Below, piece by piece: positions 28,925 to 37,924 of a stretch of DNA of 64,000 nucleotides (position 1 is the first letter of the stretch; every line of letters begins with the position of its first letter). The stretch is from assembly GCF_030294945.1 (NCBI RefSeq), contig NZ_AP018448.1, positions 7,908,501 through 7,972,500 of the forward strand, in the 5' to 3' direction. The notes under the pieces are model-generated. The model was given only the letters and a program-made list of their open reading frames with translations, had not been told where the DNA came from and made no database searches. This stretch comes from Streptomyces graminofaciens. Its GTDB lineage: Bacteria > Actinomycetota > Actinomycetes > Streptomycetales > Streptomycetaceae. The position numbers and the translations under genes are program-made.

Positions 28925-28942
28925 TCACATGATCAAGAGCGA

Positions 28943-29602
28943 TCAGGAATTCAGATAGGTGAGAACCGCCAGCACGCGCCGGTGGTCCCCGTCGCTCGGG
29001 GACAGCCCGAGCTTCAGGAAGATGTTGCTGACGTGCTTCTCGACGGCCCCGTCGCTGACGACGAGCTGCCGGGCGATCGCCGAGTTGGTCCGCCCCTCGG
29101 CCATGAGCCCCAGCACCTCCCGTTCCCGAGGGGTGAGTCCCGCCAGCACATCCTGCTTCCGGCTCCGCCCGAGCAACTGCGCGACCACCTCGGGGTCCAG
29201 CGCGGTACCCCCCTGAGCCACCCGCACCACCGCGTCCACGAACTCCCGCACCTCGGCCACCCGGTCCTTGAGCAGATAGCCCACCCCACGACTGGACCCG
29301 GCGAGCAGCTCTGTGGCGTACCGCTCCTCCACGTACTGCGACAGCACGAGCACCCCGAGCCCCGGATGCCGCTTGCGCAGCTGTACGGCGGCCCGGACCC
29401 CCTCGTCGGTATGGGTGGGCGGCATCCGCACATCCGCGACGACGACGTCCGGCAGCGCGTCCTGCGCCGCGAACTCGGTGATGGTCTTGATCAGCGCCTC
29501 CCCGTCACCGACCCCCGCCAAGACGTCGTGCCCCCGGTCGGTCAACAGCCGGGTCAGCCCCTCCCTGAGCAGCACCGAGTCCTCGGCGATGACCACACGC
29601 AC
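28943..29602 (-). CDS. NarL/LuxR-family response regulator
   Basis: A 219-residue two-component regulator. The receiver domain has phospho-acceptor D57 (VVVADVRMP), acidic pocket E7-D8 and the switch lysine K112 (YLLKDR). The LuxR-type helix-turn-helix begins LTPREREVLGLMAEG at residue 156. GTG at 29602 has GGAGG 5 nt upstream. The open frame extends to 30100 without support. It follows two sensor kinase genes on the same strand, separated by a hairpin and a 700-bp gap, so it may have its own promoter. DNA target: see the motif upstream of both kinases. Confidence 0.92.
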   Translation of the reverse strand: MRVVIAEDSVLLREGLTRLLTDRGHDVLAGVGDGEALIKTITEFAAQDALPDVVVADVRMPPTHTDEGVRAAVQLRKRHPGLGVLVLSQYVEERYATELLAGSSRGVGYLLKDRVAEVREFVDAVVRVAQGGTALDPEVVAQLLGRSRKQDVLAGLTPREREVLGLMAEGRTNSAIARQLVVSDGAVEKHVSNIFLKLGLSPSDGDHRRVLAVLTYLNS

Positions 29603-29755
29603 CCTGTCCTCCACGATCCGGGCCCCCAAGCCGCCGCACCAGCGGCCGACCCCCGTATTGGCCCGACCTGCACGACAGTCCCCAGCATTCCAGTAAACGG
29701 GGGTGAGGTGGGCGGGGCTGGGGGAATGGGGCGGGAGTGATCGAGGGGTGGGGAG

Positions 29756-29816
29756 ACGAGGGGAGGGGAGGGGAGGGGAGGGGAGGGGAGGGGAGGGGAG
29801 ACGAGGGGAGGGGGGT
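29756..29816 (+). repeat. GGGGA tandem tract with G-quadruplex potential
   Basis: At least nine runs of four G separated by a single A (5-bp unit GGGGA) on the + strand, which is the template strand for the response regulator gene. This exceeds the usual four-run requirement for an intramolecular G-quadruplex. It is about 150-210 bp upstream of that gene's start. Confidence 0.9.
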
Positions 29817-29884
29817 GAGCCGGGGACGGTCGGCTGAACGGTGAGTGCTGGAGCCGGGGACGGTCGGTTGAACGGTGAGTGCTG
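29817..29884. repeat. Two 34-bp direct repeats
   Basis: Copies 29817-29850 and 29851-29884 differ at one base. Each contains CGGGGACGGTCGG and AACGGTGAGTGCTG. It adjoins the GGGGA tract. Confidence 0.93.
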
Positions 29885-30216
29885 GAGCGGGTGAGGGCAG
29901 ACCCGGCCGAAGACTGTGTGGCGGAGCTGATGATCACGGGCACGGGTCGTTTGGCCCTGTGCAGAGTCTGAGCCCGCACACCACTTCTCAGGACGCAACC
30001 GCGTCGGAGCCGAGCACGGCAACAACCAGCCCGTCCGGCGCTTGAGGACGAGCCCGAAGGGCGATCCACCCCCCCCACGGACGGGCAGGACCCCGCCCAC
30101 CCTCAGCCGCCGCCCTCTCCTCTCCGCCCTCTCCCCTCCGCTCTCCCCTCTCCCCCCAGCCCTCCCTCTTTCTTTCCAGCCCTCCCCCCCTCAGCCCGTC
30201 CGGCGCTTGAGGACGC

Positions 30217-30240
30217 GGGGGCCTGGGGGCGGCGGCCCCC
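30217..30240. terminator. GC hairpin after the first sensor kinase gene
   Basis: GGGGGCC (30217-30223) pairs with GGCCCCC (30234-30240) about 70 bp past the stop of the kinase gene in its direction of transcription. There is no U-tract; such U-less hairpins are common terminators in Streptomyces. Confidence 0.5.
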
Positions 30241-30247
30241 ATCTCGA

Positions 30248-30270
30248 GGATGGGACGGGTAGGGGCGGCG
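30248..30270 (-). repeat. Dispersed intergenic element, inverted copy
   Basis: The reverse complement is identical over 23 bases to 10464-10486. It lies between the kinase stop and the hairpin. Confidence 0.85.
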
Positions 30271-30309
30271 GGAGCGAGAGAAAAAGACCCCGCCCCCATA
30301 CCCGCCTTC

Positions 30310-31659
30310 CTACACCCGCCCTCGCCAAGGCAACTCCGCAGTCACCCGAGTAGGCCCCCCCACCGGCGAGTCCACCACCAAAATCCCATCCACCGCACCG
30401 ATCCGCCCAGCCAACCCCGCCAGCCCCGACCCACCGCTCACATCGGCTCCCCCCACCCCGTCATCCATCACCTGCAACATCAACCGCCCCTCCACCTTCC
30501 ACACATCCACGGTCGCCCGAGAAGCCCCCGCATGCTTGCTGACGTTCTGCAACAACTCCGACACCGTGAAGTACGCGATCCCCTCGATCGCCGGCACCGG
30601 CCGCGCCGGCAGCTCCACATCCACCACCACCGGCACCGCACACCGCGAGGCGACCGCGGACAACGCCGCGTCCAGCCCCCGATCCGTCAACACCGCCGGA
30701 TGAATCCCCCGGGCCAGATCCCGCAGCTCCTGCAACGCCGTCTTCACCTCCCCGTGCGCCGAGTCCACCATCCGCGCCGCCGCCCGCGGATCCTCCGCCA
30801 GCTTCTCCTTCGCCATCCCCAGGTCCACGGCCAACGCCACCAGCCGCGCCTGCGCCCCGTCGTGCAGATCCCGCTCGATCCGCCGCAGATCGGCCGCCGC
30901 CGTGTCGATCACGACCCCCCGGTCGGACTCCAGCTCCACCACCCGCGCCCCCAGCCGCGACGGCCCGAGCAGCCCGCGCACCATCAGCCGGTCCACGGTC
31001 GTGAGCGCCCGCACGATCCACGGCGTGGCCACCGTGAACAACAGCCCCACCAGCGCCGTCACGGTCACCTCGAACGGGTTGTCGAGATAGACGGCACGGC
31101 TCTCGTCCCCGTACAGCTGGAGCCCGTCCTGCCCGGCCCACATCGGAAACACCCAGAACCACAGCGGATACGTCAGCAGCGCCCACCCGTACGCCCAGAA
31201 GTTCACCGCCACCACGAACGAGAACACCGCCCACGGGAACTGCACGAACCCGTAAAGCAGTTGCCGCCACGACGACCCGCTGCGCAGCACCGCGCCCATC
31301 CACGCCATCGCCCCGCGCCCCCTGCGCCGCGGCGGCTCCGGCTCGGCCACCTCCACCCCGAGCAGGGCCCGAGCCCGCGCCCGCTCCAGCATCCCGAGTC
31401 CCCGGCTCCCGGCCAGCGCCAGCGCCAGCACCGGCACCCCGAGGAAGGTGATCAGCAGACCCATGCCGAGGGACACCATCGTGACGACGTACGTGAACAT
31501 CACGACCCCGAGCGGCAGCCCCAGCACCACATAGCCGAACTCCCGCCAACCGCGCCCCTCGAACGGCGCCCGAAGCAGCGCCGGCACCCGGTGCCGCCGC
31601 CCCCCACCGGCCTCACCCCAGCCGTCGTACCCGTACCCGTCCCCGTACTCCGTGGCCAT
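30310..31659 (-). CDS. Sensor histidine kinase (HisKA_3), paralogue 1
   Basis: A 449-residue NarX/DesK-class kinase. An N-terminal sensor region has membrane helices at about residues 42-82, 140-172 and 196-215 in the arrangement of the PF13796-type sensor. The phosphorylated H266 lies in RIERDLHDGAQARLV. The ATPase domain has SELLQNVSKHAGA (N box) and DDGVGGA followed by SGLAGLAGRI. The N-terminus is Gly/Tyr-rich. It is a close paralogue of the upstream kinase, with near-identical blocks around the histidine and at RDLARGIHPAVLTDRGLDAALSAV. Both may phosphorylate the regulator encoded downstream. Confidence 0.92.
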   Translation of the reverse strand: MATEYGDGYGYDGWGEAGGGRRHRVPALLRAPFEGRGWREFGYVVLGLPLGVVMFTYVVTMVSLGMGLLITFLGVPVLALALAGSRGLGMLERARARALLGVEVAEPEPPRRRGRGAMAWMGAVLRSGSSWRQLLYGFVQFPWAVFSFVVAVNFWAYGWALLTYPLWFWVFPMWAGQDGLQLYGDESRAVYLDNPFEVTVTALVGLLFTVATPWIVRALTTVDRLMVRGLLGPSRLGARVVELESDRGVVIDTAAADLRRIERDLHDGAQARLVALAVDLGMAKEKLAEDPRAAARMVDSAHGEVKTALQELRDLARGIHPAVLTDRGLDAALSAVASRCAVPVVVDVELPARPVPAIEGIAYFTVSELLQNVSKHAGASRATVDVWKVEGRLMLQVMDDGVGGADVSGGSGLAGLAGRIGAVDGILVVDSPVGGPTRVTAELPWRGRV

Positions 31660-31786
31660 CGGCGTAGTCCGTTTCTACTCGTCCGCTACTCGCCCCGCGC
31701 CCGTCGCCCCACGCTTCGGACGGCGTACTCCCACCCTCCTCGGACCGGACCGCACGGACCATGGAGCACGTCGGCGTCTCAGTGCG

Positions 31787-31798
31787 GGGGTTTTCCCC
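31787..31798. promoter_or_regulatory. GGGG-N4-CCCC motif upstream of kinase 1
   Basis: GGGGTTTTCCCC, i.e. GGGGAAAACCCC on the coding strand, lies 128 bp before the kinase 1 start. The same palindrome-armed motif occurs twice upstream of the paralogous kinase, making it a candidate binding site for the partner regulator. Confidence 0.45.
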
Positions 31799-31914
31799 AC
31801 CCCCCCGCACCGCCCCGACAACAGAGCCCGGGTCCCCGCGTGCCGCCACCGCCCACAGCGGCACTCGACCAACACCGCACACCCGCGCCCGTACACGCCT
31901 TTACGCCTCCACGC

Positions 31915-33237
31915 CTACGGTCGTACGGCATGCCCATGCCCATGCCCATGCCCCTGGCCATGGGGCTGACCCTGCCCCCGGCTCTCGCCCTCCCGCCCCC
32001 GCCACGGCAGCTCCGCCGTGACCGTCGTGGGGCCGCCCACCGGTGACTCGATCACGAAGACCCCGTCGACCGCGTCCAGCCGCTCCGCGAGCCCCGCGAT
32101 CCCCGTACCGCCGTCGAGGCGCGCGCCGCCCCGGCCGTCGTCCCCGACCTGGATCAGCAGCCGGTCGTCCGCGCGCCACACGTCGACGGTCGCGGACCGC
32201 GCCCCGCTGTGCTTGCTGATGTTCTGCAGCAGCTCGGAGACGGTGAAATAGGCGATGCCCTCTATGGCGGCGGCCGGGCGGGCCGGCAGGTCGACGGTCA
32301 CCTTCACCGACGCGGTGCACCGCGAGGCCACCGCCGACAGCGCCGCGTCGAGCCCCCGGTCGGTGAGCACGGCCGGATGGATCCCACGAGCCAGATCCCG
32401 CAGTTCCTGGAGCGCCAGCTTCACCTCGCCGTGCGCCTCCTCGACCATCGCGGCGACATGCTCGTCGGCCTGCCCCTCCAGCAGCTTCTCCTTGGCGAGG
32501 CCGAGCCCCATGGCCAGGTTCACCAGACGGGCCTGCGCCCCGTCGTGCAGATCCCGCTCGATCCGCCGCAGATCGGCCGCCGCCGTGTCGACCACGACGC
32601 CCCGGTCCGACTCCAACTCCGCGATCCGGCGCTCCAGCTCGTCGGAGGGCGACAGCAGCGCGCGCACCATCACCCGGTCCGCGTTGGTCAGCCCGCGCAC
32701 GATGTACGGCAGCACCGGCCACGCCACGAACAGCCCCGTGAGGGTGACCGTGAACGTCACGACCGCCCATGGCATCCGGATCAGCTCGTACAGCATCGAA
32801 CGCCAGCCGACCGGGTCCTTCACGCTCATCAGCAGCTGCACGAAGAACCCGTTGTCCCCGCGGCCCCGCCCACCGCCGATCGGCAGCGGACTCGGCTCGT
32901 CCACCCGCACCCGCAGCAGCGCCCGCGCCCGTGTCCGCTCCAGCCTGCCCAGCTGCCGGGCACCCATCAGCGCGGCCGCGAGCAGCGGGAAACCGATCAC
33001 CGTCAACGTCAGAAACGCGCTGGTGAACAGGACCGTCGTCACATAGGTGAACCCGATCAGCGCGAACGGCAGATTCGACAGCAGATGCGCGATCTCCCGC
33101 CACGTCTGCCCCTCGTACGCGAACCGCGCGGGCGGCAGCGGCTCGTCGGGCGTACGACTGGAGGGCAGCGGCCGGTCGTATGTTTGTGCGGGTCCGGCGC
33201 TGGGATACCCGGCGGAGGAATGAGGGGCTGCGGTCAT
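31915..33237 (-). CDS. Sensor histidine kinase (HisKA_3), paralogue 2, with His-Gly tail
   Basis: A 440-residue paralogue of the kinase at 30310-31659 with the same plan: sensor helices, RIERDLHDGAQARLV with the phospho-acceptor His, SELLQNISKHSGA and the glycine-rich nucleotide boxes. It ends in a tail containing GHGHGHGHAV, encoded by CATGCC hexanucleotide repeats, which could bind divalent metal. ATG 33237 is used, though its ribosome site is weak, and GTG 33243 is an alternative. It lies 255 bp upstream of kinase 1. Confidence 0.9.
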   Translation of the reverse strand: MTAAPHSSAGYPSAGPAQTYDRPLPSSRTPDEPLPPARFAYEGQTWREIAHLLSNLPFALIGFTYVTTVLFTSAFLTLTVIGFPLLAAALMGARQLGRLERTRARALLRVRVDEPSPLPIGGGRGRGDNGFFVQLLMSVKDPVGWRSMLYELIRMPWAVVTFTVTLTGLFVAWPVLPYIVRGLTNADRVMVRALLSPSDELERRIAELESDRGVVVDTAAADLRRIERDLHDGAQARLVNLAMGLGLAKEKLLEGQADEHVAAMVEEAHGEVKLALQELRDLARGIHPAVLTDRGLDAALSAVASRCTASVKVTVDLPARPAAAIEGIAYFTVSELLQNISKHSGARSATVDVWRADDRLLIQVGDDGRGGARLDGGTGIAGLAERLDAVDGVFVIESPVGGPTTVTAELPWRGREGESRGQGQPHGQGHGHGHGHAVRP

Positions 33238-33296
33238 GCCCACCAGCCTGCCCGGCGGGCACCGGCCCGCGCCATGAGGCGGACCGCCCCCATCCC

Positions 33297-33330
33297 CTGG
33301 GGAAAACCCCACCTCTGGGGAAAACCCCAC
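33297..33330. promoter_or_regulatory. Duplicated GGGG-A4-CCCC motif upstream of kinase 2 and opposite nuoA
   Basis: CTGGGGAAAACCCCAC occurs at 33297-33312 and again at 33315-33330 (18-bp periodicity, under two helix turns). It lies 60-95 bp upstream of kinase 2 and 150-185 bp upstream of nuoA, so a bound regulator could affect both divergent units. Confidence 0.5.
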
Positions 33331-33386
33331 CCCGGGGGACGCGTGGGGCCGAGCGGGGCCGGGGTGGGCCGAGGGGCGACGGGCTG

Positions 33387-33415
33387 CTTACGCTCTCTTT
33401 AGCAGGGCCTAGACT
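33387..33415 (+). promoter_or_regulatory. Candidate nuo operon promoter
   Basis: TAGACT at 33410-33415 fits a vegetative -10 (TAGRRT), and CTTACG at 33387-33392 could be a weak -35 with 17-bp spacing. The nuoA start is about 65 bp downstream. It is inferred from consensus only. Confidence 0.4.
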
Positions 33416-33482
33416 CCCGTGCGTACAGATCGTCGAACGGCGGCGTACGCACAGGTCGCCAGCTCAGGAACGAGGGACGGAC

Positions 33483-33878
33483 GTGCCGGAACCGACCGTC
33501 GCCGTCGCGGCGGACTACTTCGAGTCCTACTCGGTGGTCGGACTGCTCACCGCCATCGGCGTGCTCTTCGTCGCCGTGGCCTTCGGCGCGGGCCGCCTGC
33601 TGCGCCCGGTGGTACCGACACCCGAGAAGCTTCTGACGTACGAGTGCGGAGTCGACCCCGTCGGCGAGGGCTGGGCCCACACCCAGGTCCGCTACTACGT
33701 CTACGCCTTCCTGTACGTCATCTTCGCCATCGACTCGATCTTCCTCTTCCCCTGGGCCACCGTCTTCGCAGACCCCGGCTACGGCGCGACCACGCTCGTG
33801 GAGATGTTCGTCTTCCTCGGCTTCCTGGCCGTGGGCCTGCTCTACGCCTACAAGAAGGGGGTCCTGACGTGGACGTGA
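33483..33878 (+). CDS. nuoA: NADH-quinone oxidoreductase subunit A
   Basis: A 131-residue membrane subunit of complex I with three helices. The loop YECGVDP after helix 1 carries the conserved Cys near the quinone site. GTG 33483 follows GAGGGA. It is the first gene of a rightward ten-gene operon. The upstream extension in this frame is not coding. Confidence 0.93.
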   Translation: MPEPTVAVAADYFESYSVVGLLTAIGVLFVAVAFGAGRLLRPVVPTPEKLLTYECGVDPVGEGWAHTQVRYYVYAFLYVIFAIDSIFLFPWATVFADPGYGATTLVEMFVFLGFLAVGLLYAYKKGVLTWT

Positions 33879-34561
33879 CCCCTCCTGCTTCCGACGCCCC
33901 CGAGCCGGTGCTGCTGCCGGAGCCGAAACGGCTGGGCGCCCTCGCCCGCCTCGCCCCCGAGCCGATGAAGGTGATCCTGAACTGGGGCCGCCGCTACTCG
34001 CTCTGGGTCTTCAACTTCGGCCTCGCCTGCTGCGCGATCGAGTTCATCGCCGCGTCGATGGCCCGCCACGACTTCATCCGTCTCGGCGTGATCCCCTTCG
34101 CGCCCGGGCCGCGCCAGGCCGACCTGATGGTGGTGTCGGGCACGGTCACGGACAAGATGGCCCCCGCCGTAAAACGCCTGTACGAGCAGATGCCGGAGCC
34201 GAAGTACGTCATCTCCTTCGGCGCGTGCAGCAACTGCGGCGGCCCCTACTGGGACTCCTACTCGGTGACGAAGGGCGTCGACCAGATCATCCCGGTCGAC
34301 GTCTACGTCCCCGGCTGCCCGCCCCGCCCCGAGGCCCTCCTCCAGGGCATCCTGAAACTCCAGGAGAAGATCGCGCGCGAGTCGCTGGGGGAGCGGTACG
34401 GGTCCGGATCGACGCGCCCGTCGCCGACGGCGCTGCAGAGCGGCCTGGTGAAGCCCCCGGTTGCCGCATCGCCTACGGGTTCCGGTTCGCCTTCGCCTTC
34501 GCCTTCGGGTTCGACTTCGCCTTCAGGTACGACTTCGGGTTCGGGTTCGGAGGAGTCCTGA
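33869..34561 (+). CDS. nuoB: NADH-quinone oxidoreductase subunit B with low-complexity tail
   Basis: A 230-residue subunit that binds terminal cluster N2 and couples electron transfer to quinone. The ligands C54, C55 (LACCAIEF), C120 (GACSNCGG) and C150 (VPGCPPRPE) are all present. Residues from about 177 on form a Ser/Pro/Gly/Thr tail not found in ordinary NuoB, encoded by hexanucleotide-like repeats at 34480-34555. GTG 33869 (AAGGGGG upstream) overlaps nuoA by 10 nt; GTG 33875 would give a GTGA overlap. The stop overlaps the nuoC start (TGATG). Confidence 0.93.
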   Translation: MDVTPPASDAPEPVLLPEPKRLGALARLAPEPMKVILNWGRRYSLWVFNFGLACCAIEFIAASMARHDFIRLGVIPFAPGPRQADLMVVSGTVTDKMAPAVKRLYEQMPEPKYVISFGACSNCGGPYWDSYSVTKGVDQIIPVDVYVPGCPPRPEALLQGILKLQEKIARESLGERYGSGSTRPSPTALQSGLVKPPVAASPTGSGSPSPSPSGSTSPSGTTSGSGSEES

Positions 34562-36396
34562 TGAGCACGGTCGGCTGGCTCCCCGCCCCCGTCGACGAAC
34601 TGTTCGGCACGGAGGCCACGGCCGAGGAGTCGTACGAGGTCCTCACCGTCGACGTACCGCCCACGAACTGGACGGACGCGCTGCGCGTGGCCCGTGACGA
34701 ACTGGGCTGCACCTATTTCGACTGGCTGAGCGCGGTCGACGAACCGGCCACGGGCTTCCGCGTCTCGGCCCACGTGGTGGCCCTGACGCCGGTCCGCCGC
34801 CTGCTCGTGCGCACCACGGTCCCGCACGAGTCCCCGGTCCTCCCGACCGCCGTGGACGTCTACGCGGGTGCCGCCTGGCACGAACGCGAGACCCACGAGA
34901 TGTTCGGCGTCCGCTTCGAGGGCCACCCGGCCCTGACCCACCTCCTCCTGCCCGACACCTTCGAAGGCCACCCCCTTCGCAAGGACTTCGTCCTGGCCGC
35001 CCGGGTCGCCAAGGCCTGGCCCGGCGCCAAGGAGCCGGGGGAGCCTGCGGCGGGCGCGGCCCACGGCGGCCCCAAGCGCCGCCAGATGCTTCCCCCAGGC
35101 GTCCCCGACCCCAACGAATGGGGCCCCCTGAAGGGCCAACTCCCCCCGGCCCCGACCCGCCCGACCCGAGCCCCGGCCCGCGCGACAGGAGAACGCCCGC
35201 CCCGCACCACCGGCGACCGCCCGGTACGCCGCGCCCGCACAGCCGACGAGGGCTCGGCGAGCCAGACCCCGACCGAGACCCCGGCCGCTCCTGCGACACC
35301 ACGCCGTGCTCGTACGGCGGCGGAGGGCTCCGCCAGCCAGACCCCGACCACTTCGGCGTCGCCGCGCCGGGCGCGTACTGCGGCCGAGGGCTCGGCGAGT
35401 CAGGCGTCTGCTTCGCCCACTCCGGCGTCGGAGGGTGCGGGTGTGGCGGTGTCGCCGCGCCGGGCTCGTACGGCGGCCGAGGGTTCCGCCGGCCAGACGC
35501 CCACTCCGGCGTCGGAGCCGACGGGCGCTCCGGCGGCGTCGCCGCGTACTCGCACCGCAGCCGAGGGTCCGGCCGGCCAGACGCCCACCCCGGCGCCCGA
35601 GGCGACCGGAGCCCCCGCCGTTCCCACGACCGCGCACCGTGCCCGCACCGCAGGCGAGGGCTCCGCGACCCAACCGGCCCAGACACCGACCCCGGCGACC
35701 CCGACCGAGTCGGCTCCATCGGTCGAACCAACCGAGTCGGCTCCATCGGTCGAACCAACCGAGTCGGCTCCGTCGGCCGCATCGACCGCTCCGTCCGAGC
35801 CAACGGCACCCGAAGCCCCGCCCGCGTCCCGCAGCGACCAGGCGACCCAGGCTCAGCAGCCCTCCCGCCCCGAGCGAACGCCCCCCGCCGGACCACGCCG
35901 GGCCCGCACCGCCTCGGGCGGCTCCGCGAGCCAACGTGCGACCTCCGCCGAAGGCCCCGCCACGGCGGCCCCCGCCCCGGGCGAGTCCTCCTCGGAACGC
36001 CGCCCCGCCCGCCCGGCCCCCCGCAGCGCAGACGCCCCCTGGCACCACGCCCGCCCGGCCTTCGACGAGCCGGAACCGACAACGCAGCCCCAGCCGGCTC
36101 CTGAACCTCAGCCGACCCGCGAGCCGACCCCACAACCCCAACCGCAGCCCCAGCCGGAAAGCAGCCCCGGCGGCCCGAAACCGGAACCGTCACCCGAGGA
36201 ACACCCGCAACAGGCCTCAAAGCCCGACGCACCCACGGATACGCCCCCGCCACCGGACCGGGACCCGTCGTCGGACCCGTCACCCGCCGACCCGGCCGCC
36301 ACCAACGACGACCGTGACCCCGGCCCTGACCGCGTCACCGGCCCCGACACGGACCCCGGCACGGACCCCGAATCGCCCACAGGAGGCCCGCAGTGA
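34561..36396 (+). CDS. nuoC: NuoC-like subunit with a 400-residue repeat tail
   Basis: A 611-residue protein. Residues 1-155 are the 30-kDa NuoC domain, with the signature [25 protein letters not shown] at about 108-132. From about residue 195 to the end it is Pro/Ala/Thr/Ser/Glu-rich and includes seven spaced copies of an [17 protein letters not shown] unit between about residues 225 and 470. Normal NuoC has about 180-230 residues. The tail is probably disordered, and third-position GC stays high through it, so it is genuine coding sequence. It overlaps nuoB by 1 nt and nuoH by 4 nt. No nuoD follows. Confidence 0.9.
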   Translation: MSTVGWLPAPVDELFGTEATAEESYEVLTVDVPPTNWTDALRVARDELGCTYFDWLSAVDEPATGFRVSAHVVALTPVRRLLVRTTVPHESPVLPTAVDVYAGAAWHERETHEMFGVRFEGHPALTHLLLPDTFEGHPLRKDFVLAARVAKAWPGAKEPGEPAAGAAHGGPKRRQMLPPGVPDPNEWGPLKGQLPPAPTRPTRAPARATGERPPRTTGDRPVRRARTADEGSASQTPTETPAAPATPRRARTAAEGSASQTPTTSASPRRARTAAEGSASQASASPTPASEGAGVAVSPRRARTAAEGSAGQTPTPASEPTGAPAASPRTRTAAEGPAGQTPTPAPEATGAPAVPTTAHRARTAGEGSATQPAQTPTPATPTESAPSVEPTESAPSVEPTESAPSAASTAPSEPTAPEAPPASRSDQATQAQQPSRPERTPPAGPRRARTASGGSASQRATSAEGPATAAPAPGESSSERRPARPAPRSADAPWHHARPAFDEPEPTTQPQPAPEPQPTREPTPQPQPQPQPESSPGGPKPEPSPEEHPQQASKPDAPTDTPPPPDRDPSSDPSPADPAATNDDRDPGPDRVTGPDTDPGTDPESPTGGPQ

Positions 36397-37361
36397 ACGA
36401 CGCTCTCGACGTCGCCCTGCGACTCCTGCTCGTCTTCGTCGTCTTCCTCACCTTCCCCCTGATCATCGGCCAGACCGAACACAAGGTCATGGCCCATATG
36501 CAGGGCCGTCTCGGCCCCATGTACGCCGGCGGCTTCCACGGCTGGGCCCAACTCGTCGCCGACGGCGTGAAGTTCGCCCAGAAAGAAGACATCGTCCCGG
36601 CCGGCGCGGACCGCCGTGTCTTCCAACTCGCCCCCGCAGTCGCCCTCCTCCCGTACCTCCTCGTCCTCCTCGCCATCCCCATCGGCCCCGGCGAGGGCGC
36701 CGTCGGCGAGGTCATCGACGCGGGCATCTTCTTCGTCCTCGCCGTGATGGGCGTAGGCGTCCTCGGCTCCCTCATGGCCGGCTGGGCCTCCGCCAACAAG
36801 TTCTCCCTCCTCGGCGGCCTGCGCACCGCCGCCCAGCTCCTCGCCTACGAACTCCCGATGCTCCTCACCGCCGCCTCGGTGGCGATGGCGGCCGGAACCG
36901 TCTCCCTCCCCGGCATCCTCGACGCCTTCCAGTGGTGGTGGCTCCCCTGGCAGATCACCGGCGCGATCGTCTTCTTCATCGCCGGCCTGGCCGAACTCCA
37001 GCGCCCCCCGTTCGATATGCCCGTCGCCGACTCGGAGATCATCTTCGGCGCCTACACCGAGTACACAGGCCTCCGCTTCGCCCTCTTCCTCCTCGCCGAG
37101 TACGCCGGAATCGTCGTCCTCTGCGGCCTGACCACCGTCCTCTTCCTGGGCGGCTGGCACGGCCCCTGGGGCGCCGACGGCCTCGGGTGGGTCTGGACCC
37201 TCCTGAAGACGGCCGTCCTCGCCTTCATCGTCATCTGGCTCCGCGTCACCTACCCCCGCCTGCGCGAGGACCAGCTCCAAAAGCTCTCCTGGACCCTCCT
37301 CGTCCCCCTCTCCCTCGCCCAGATCGCCCTCACCGGCGTCGTCAAGGTGGTGATCCAGTAA
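36393..37361 (+). CDS. nuoH: NADH-quinone oxidoreductase subunit H
   Basis: A 322-residue membrane subunit with about eight helices that links the quinone site to the proton-pumping arm. Visible signatures are [18 protein letters not shown] near the N-terminus and [17 protein letters not shown], which carries the conserved acidic residues of the E-channel. GTG 36393 forms a GTGA overlap with the nuoC stop and has AGGAGG upstream. Confidence 0.95.
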   Translation: MNDALDVALRLLLVFVVFLTFPLIIGQTEHKVMAHMQGRLGPMYAGGFHGWAQLVADGVKFAQKEDIVPAGADRRVFQLAPAVALLPYLLVLLAIPIGPGEGAVGEVIDAGIFFVLAVMGVGVLGSLMAGWASANKFSLLGGLRTAAQLLAYELPMLLTAASVAMAAGTVSLPGILDAFQWWWLPWQITGAIVFFIAGLAELQRPPFDMPVADSEIIFGAYTEYTGLRFALFLLAEYAGIVVLCGLTTVLFLGGWHGPWGADGLGWVWTLLKTAVLAFIVIWLRVTYPRLREDQLQKLSWTLLVPLSLAQIALTGVVKVVIQ

Positions 37362-37363
37362 CC

Positions 37364-37924
37364 ATGGCCCCCATCCCCGGTAGTGGTCTCGCCAAGGGCC
37401 TGGCCGTCACCCTCCGCACGATGACGCGAAAGACCGTCACCGAGCAGTACCCGGACGCCCAGCCCGAACTGCCGCCCCGCACCCGCGGCGTCATCGGACT
37501 CTTCGAGGAGAACTGCACGGTCTGCATGCTGTGCGCCCGCGAGTGCCCGGACTGGTGCATCTACATCGACTCCCACAAGGAGACGGTTCCGCCCGCCGCC
37601 CCCGGCGGCCGCGAGCGCAGCCGCAACGTCCTCGACCGTTTCGCCATCGACTTCTCCCTCTGCATGTACTGCGGTATCTGCATCGAGGTCTGCCCCTTCG
37701 ACGCCCTCTTCTGGTCCCCGGAGTTCGAGTACGCCGAGACCGACATCCACGAACTCACCCACGAACGCGACAAGCTCCGCGAGTGGATGTGGACCGTCCC
37801 GGCCCCACCCGCCCTCGACCCCGCCGCCGAGGAACCGAAGGAACTCGCCGCCGCCCGCAAAACCGCCGAGAAACTCGCAGCCCAGGCCGCCGATCCGAAC
37901 GAACCCAAGGGAGGAGAGTCGTGA
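37364..37924 (+). CDS. nuoI: NADH-quinone oxidoreductase subunit I
   Basis: A 186-residue 8Fe ferredoxin-like subunit that holds clusters N6a and N6b. The two motifs are C51-C54-C57-C61 and C100-C103-C106-C110. In a complex lacking E, F and G it would be the outermost electron-accepting subunit, and so the natural docking site for ferredoxin. A C-terminal Ala/Glu-rich helix extends beyond the core. It starts 2 nt after nuoH. Confidence 0.95.
   Translation: MAPIPGSGLAKGLAVTLRTMTRKTVTEQYPDAQPELPPRTRGVIGLFEENCTVCMLCARECPDWCIYIDSHKETVPPAAPGGRERSRNVLDRFAIDFSLCMYCGICIEVCPFDALFWSPEFEYAETDIHELTHERDKLREWMWTVPAPPALDPAAEEPKELAAARKTAEKLAAQAADPNEPKGGES

Larger units (their letters stand above)
28389..28942. 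other. Repeat-filled gap between korA and the response regulator gene
   Basis: No gene supported. The korA promoter should lie at 28390-28500. The rest holds two tandem arrays (28644-28733 and 28808-28924). Long + strand frames here are products of the repeats. Confidence 0.6.
29603..30309. other. Low-complexity gap upstream of the response regulator
   Basis: No gene supported. It contains a G-rich tract (29756-29816), a 34-bp direct duplication, a pyrimidine tract (about 30093-30190) and a hairpin (30217-30240). CAGCCCGTCCGGCGCTTGAG occurs at 30028 and again at 30192. A dispersed-element copy, inverted, is at 30248-30270. Confidence 0.6.

Noticed and set aside
28481..29740. + strand frame of 419 codons
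   Set aside because: Made of 9- and 13-bp repeat translations followed by antisense of the response regulator.
30250..32046. + strand frame of 598 codons
   Set aside because: Antisense to kinase 1, which has a complete HisKA_3/ATPase arrangement. Pro/Arg/His-rich shadow composition.
34303..36141. 612-codon minus-strand frame opposite nuoB/nuoC
   Set aside because: The Gly/Arg-rich product mirrors the NuoC repeat tail. The + strand frame continues a real NuoC domain and keeps operon overlaps.
35306..37924. Frame joining nuoI to an 872-codon protein
   Set aside because: The upstream part is an out-of-frame reading of the NuoC tail and nuoH. NuoI starts cleanly at 37364, 2 nt after nuoH.
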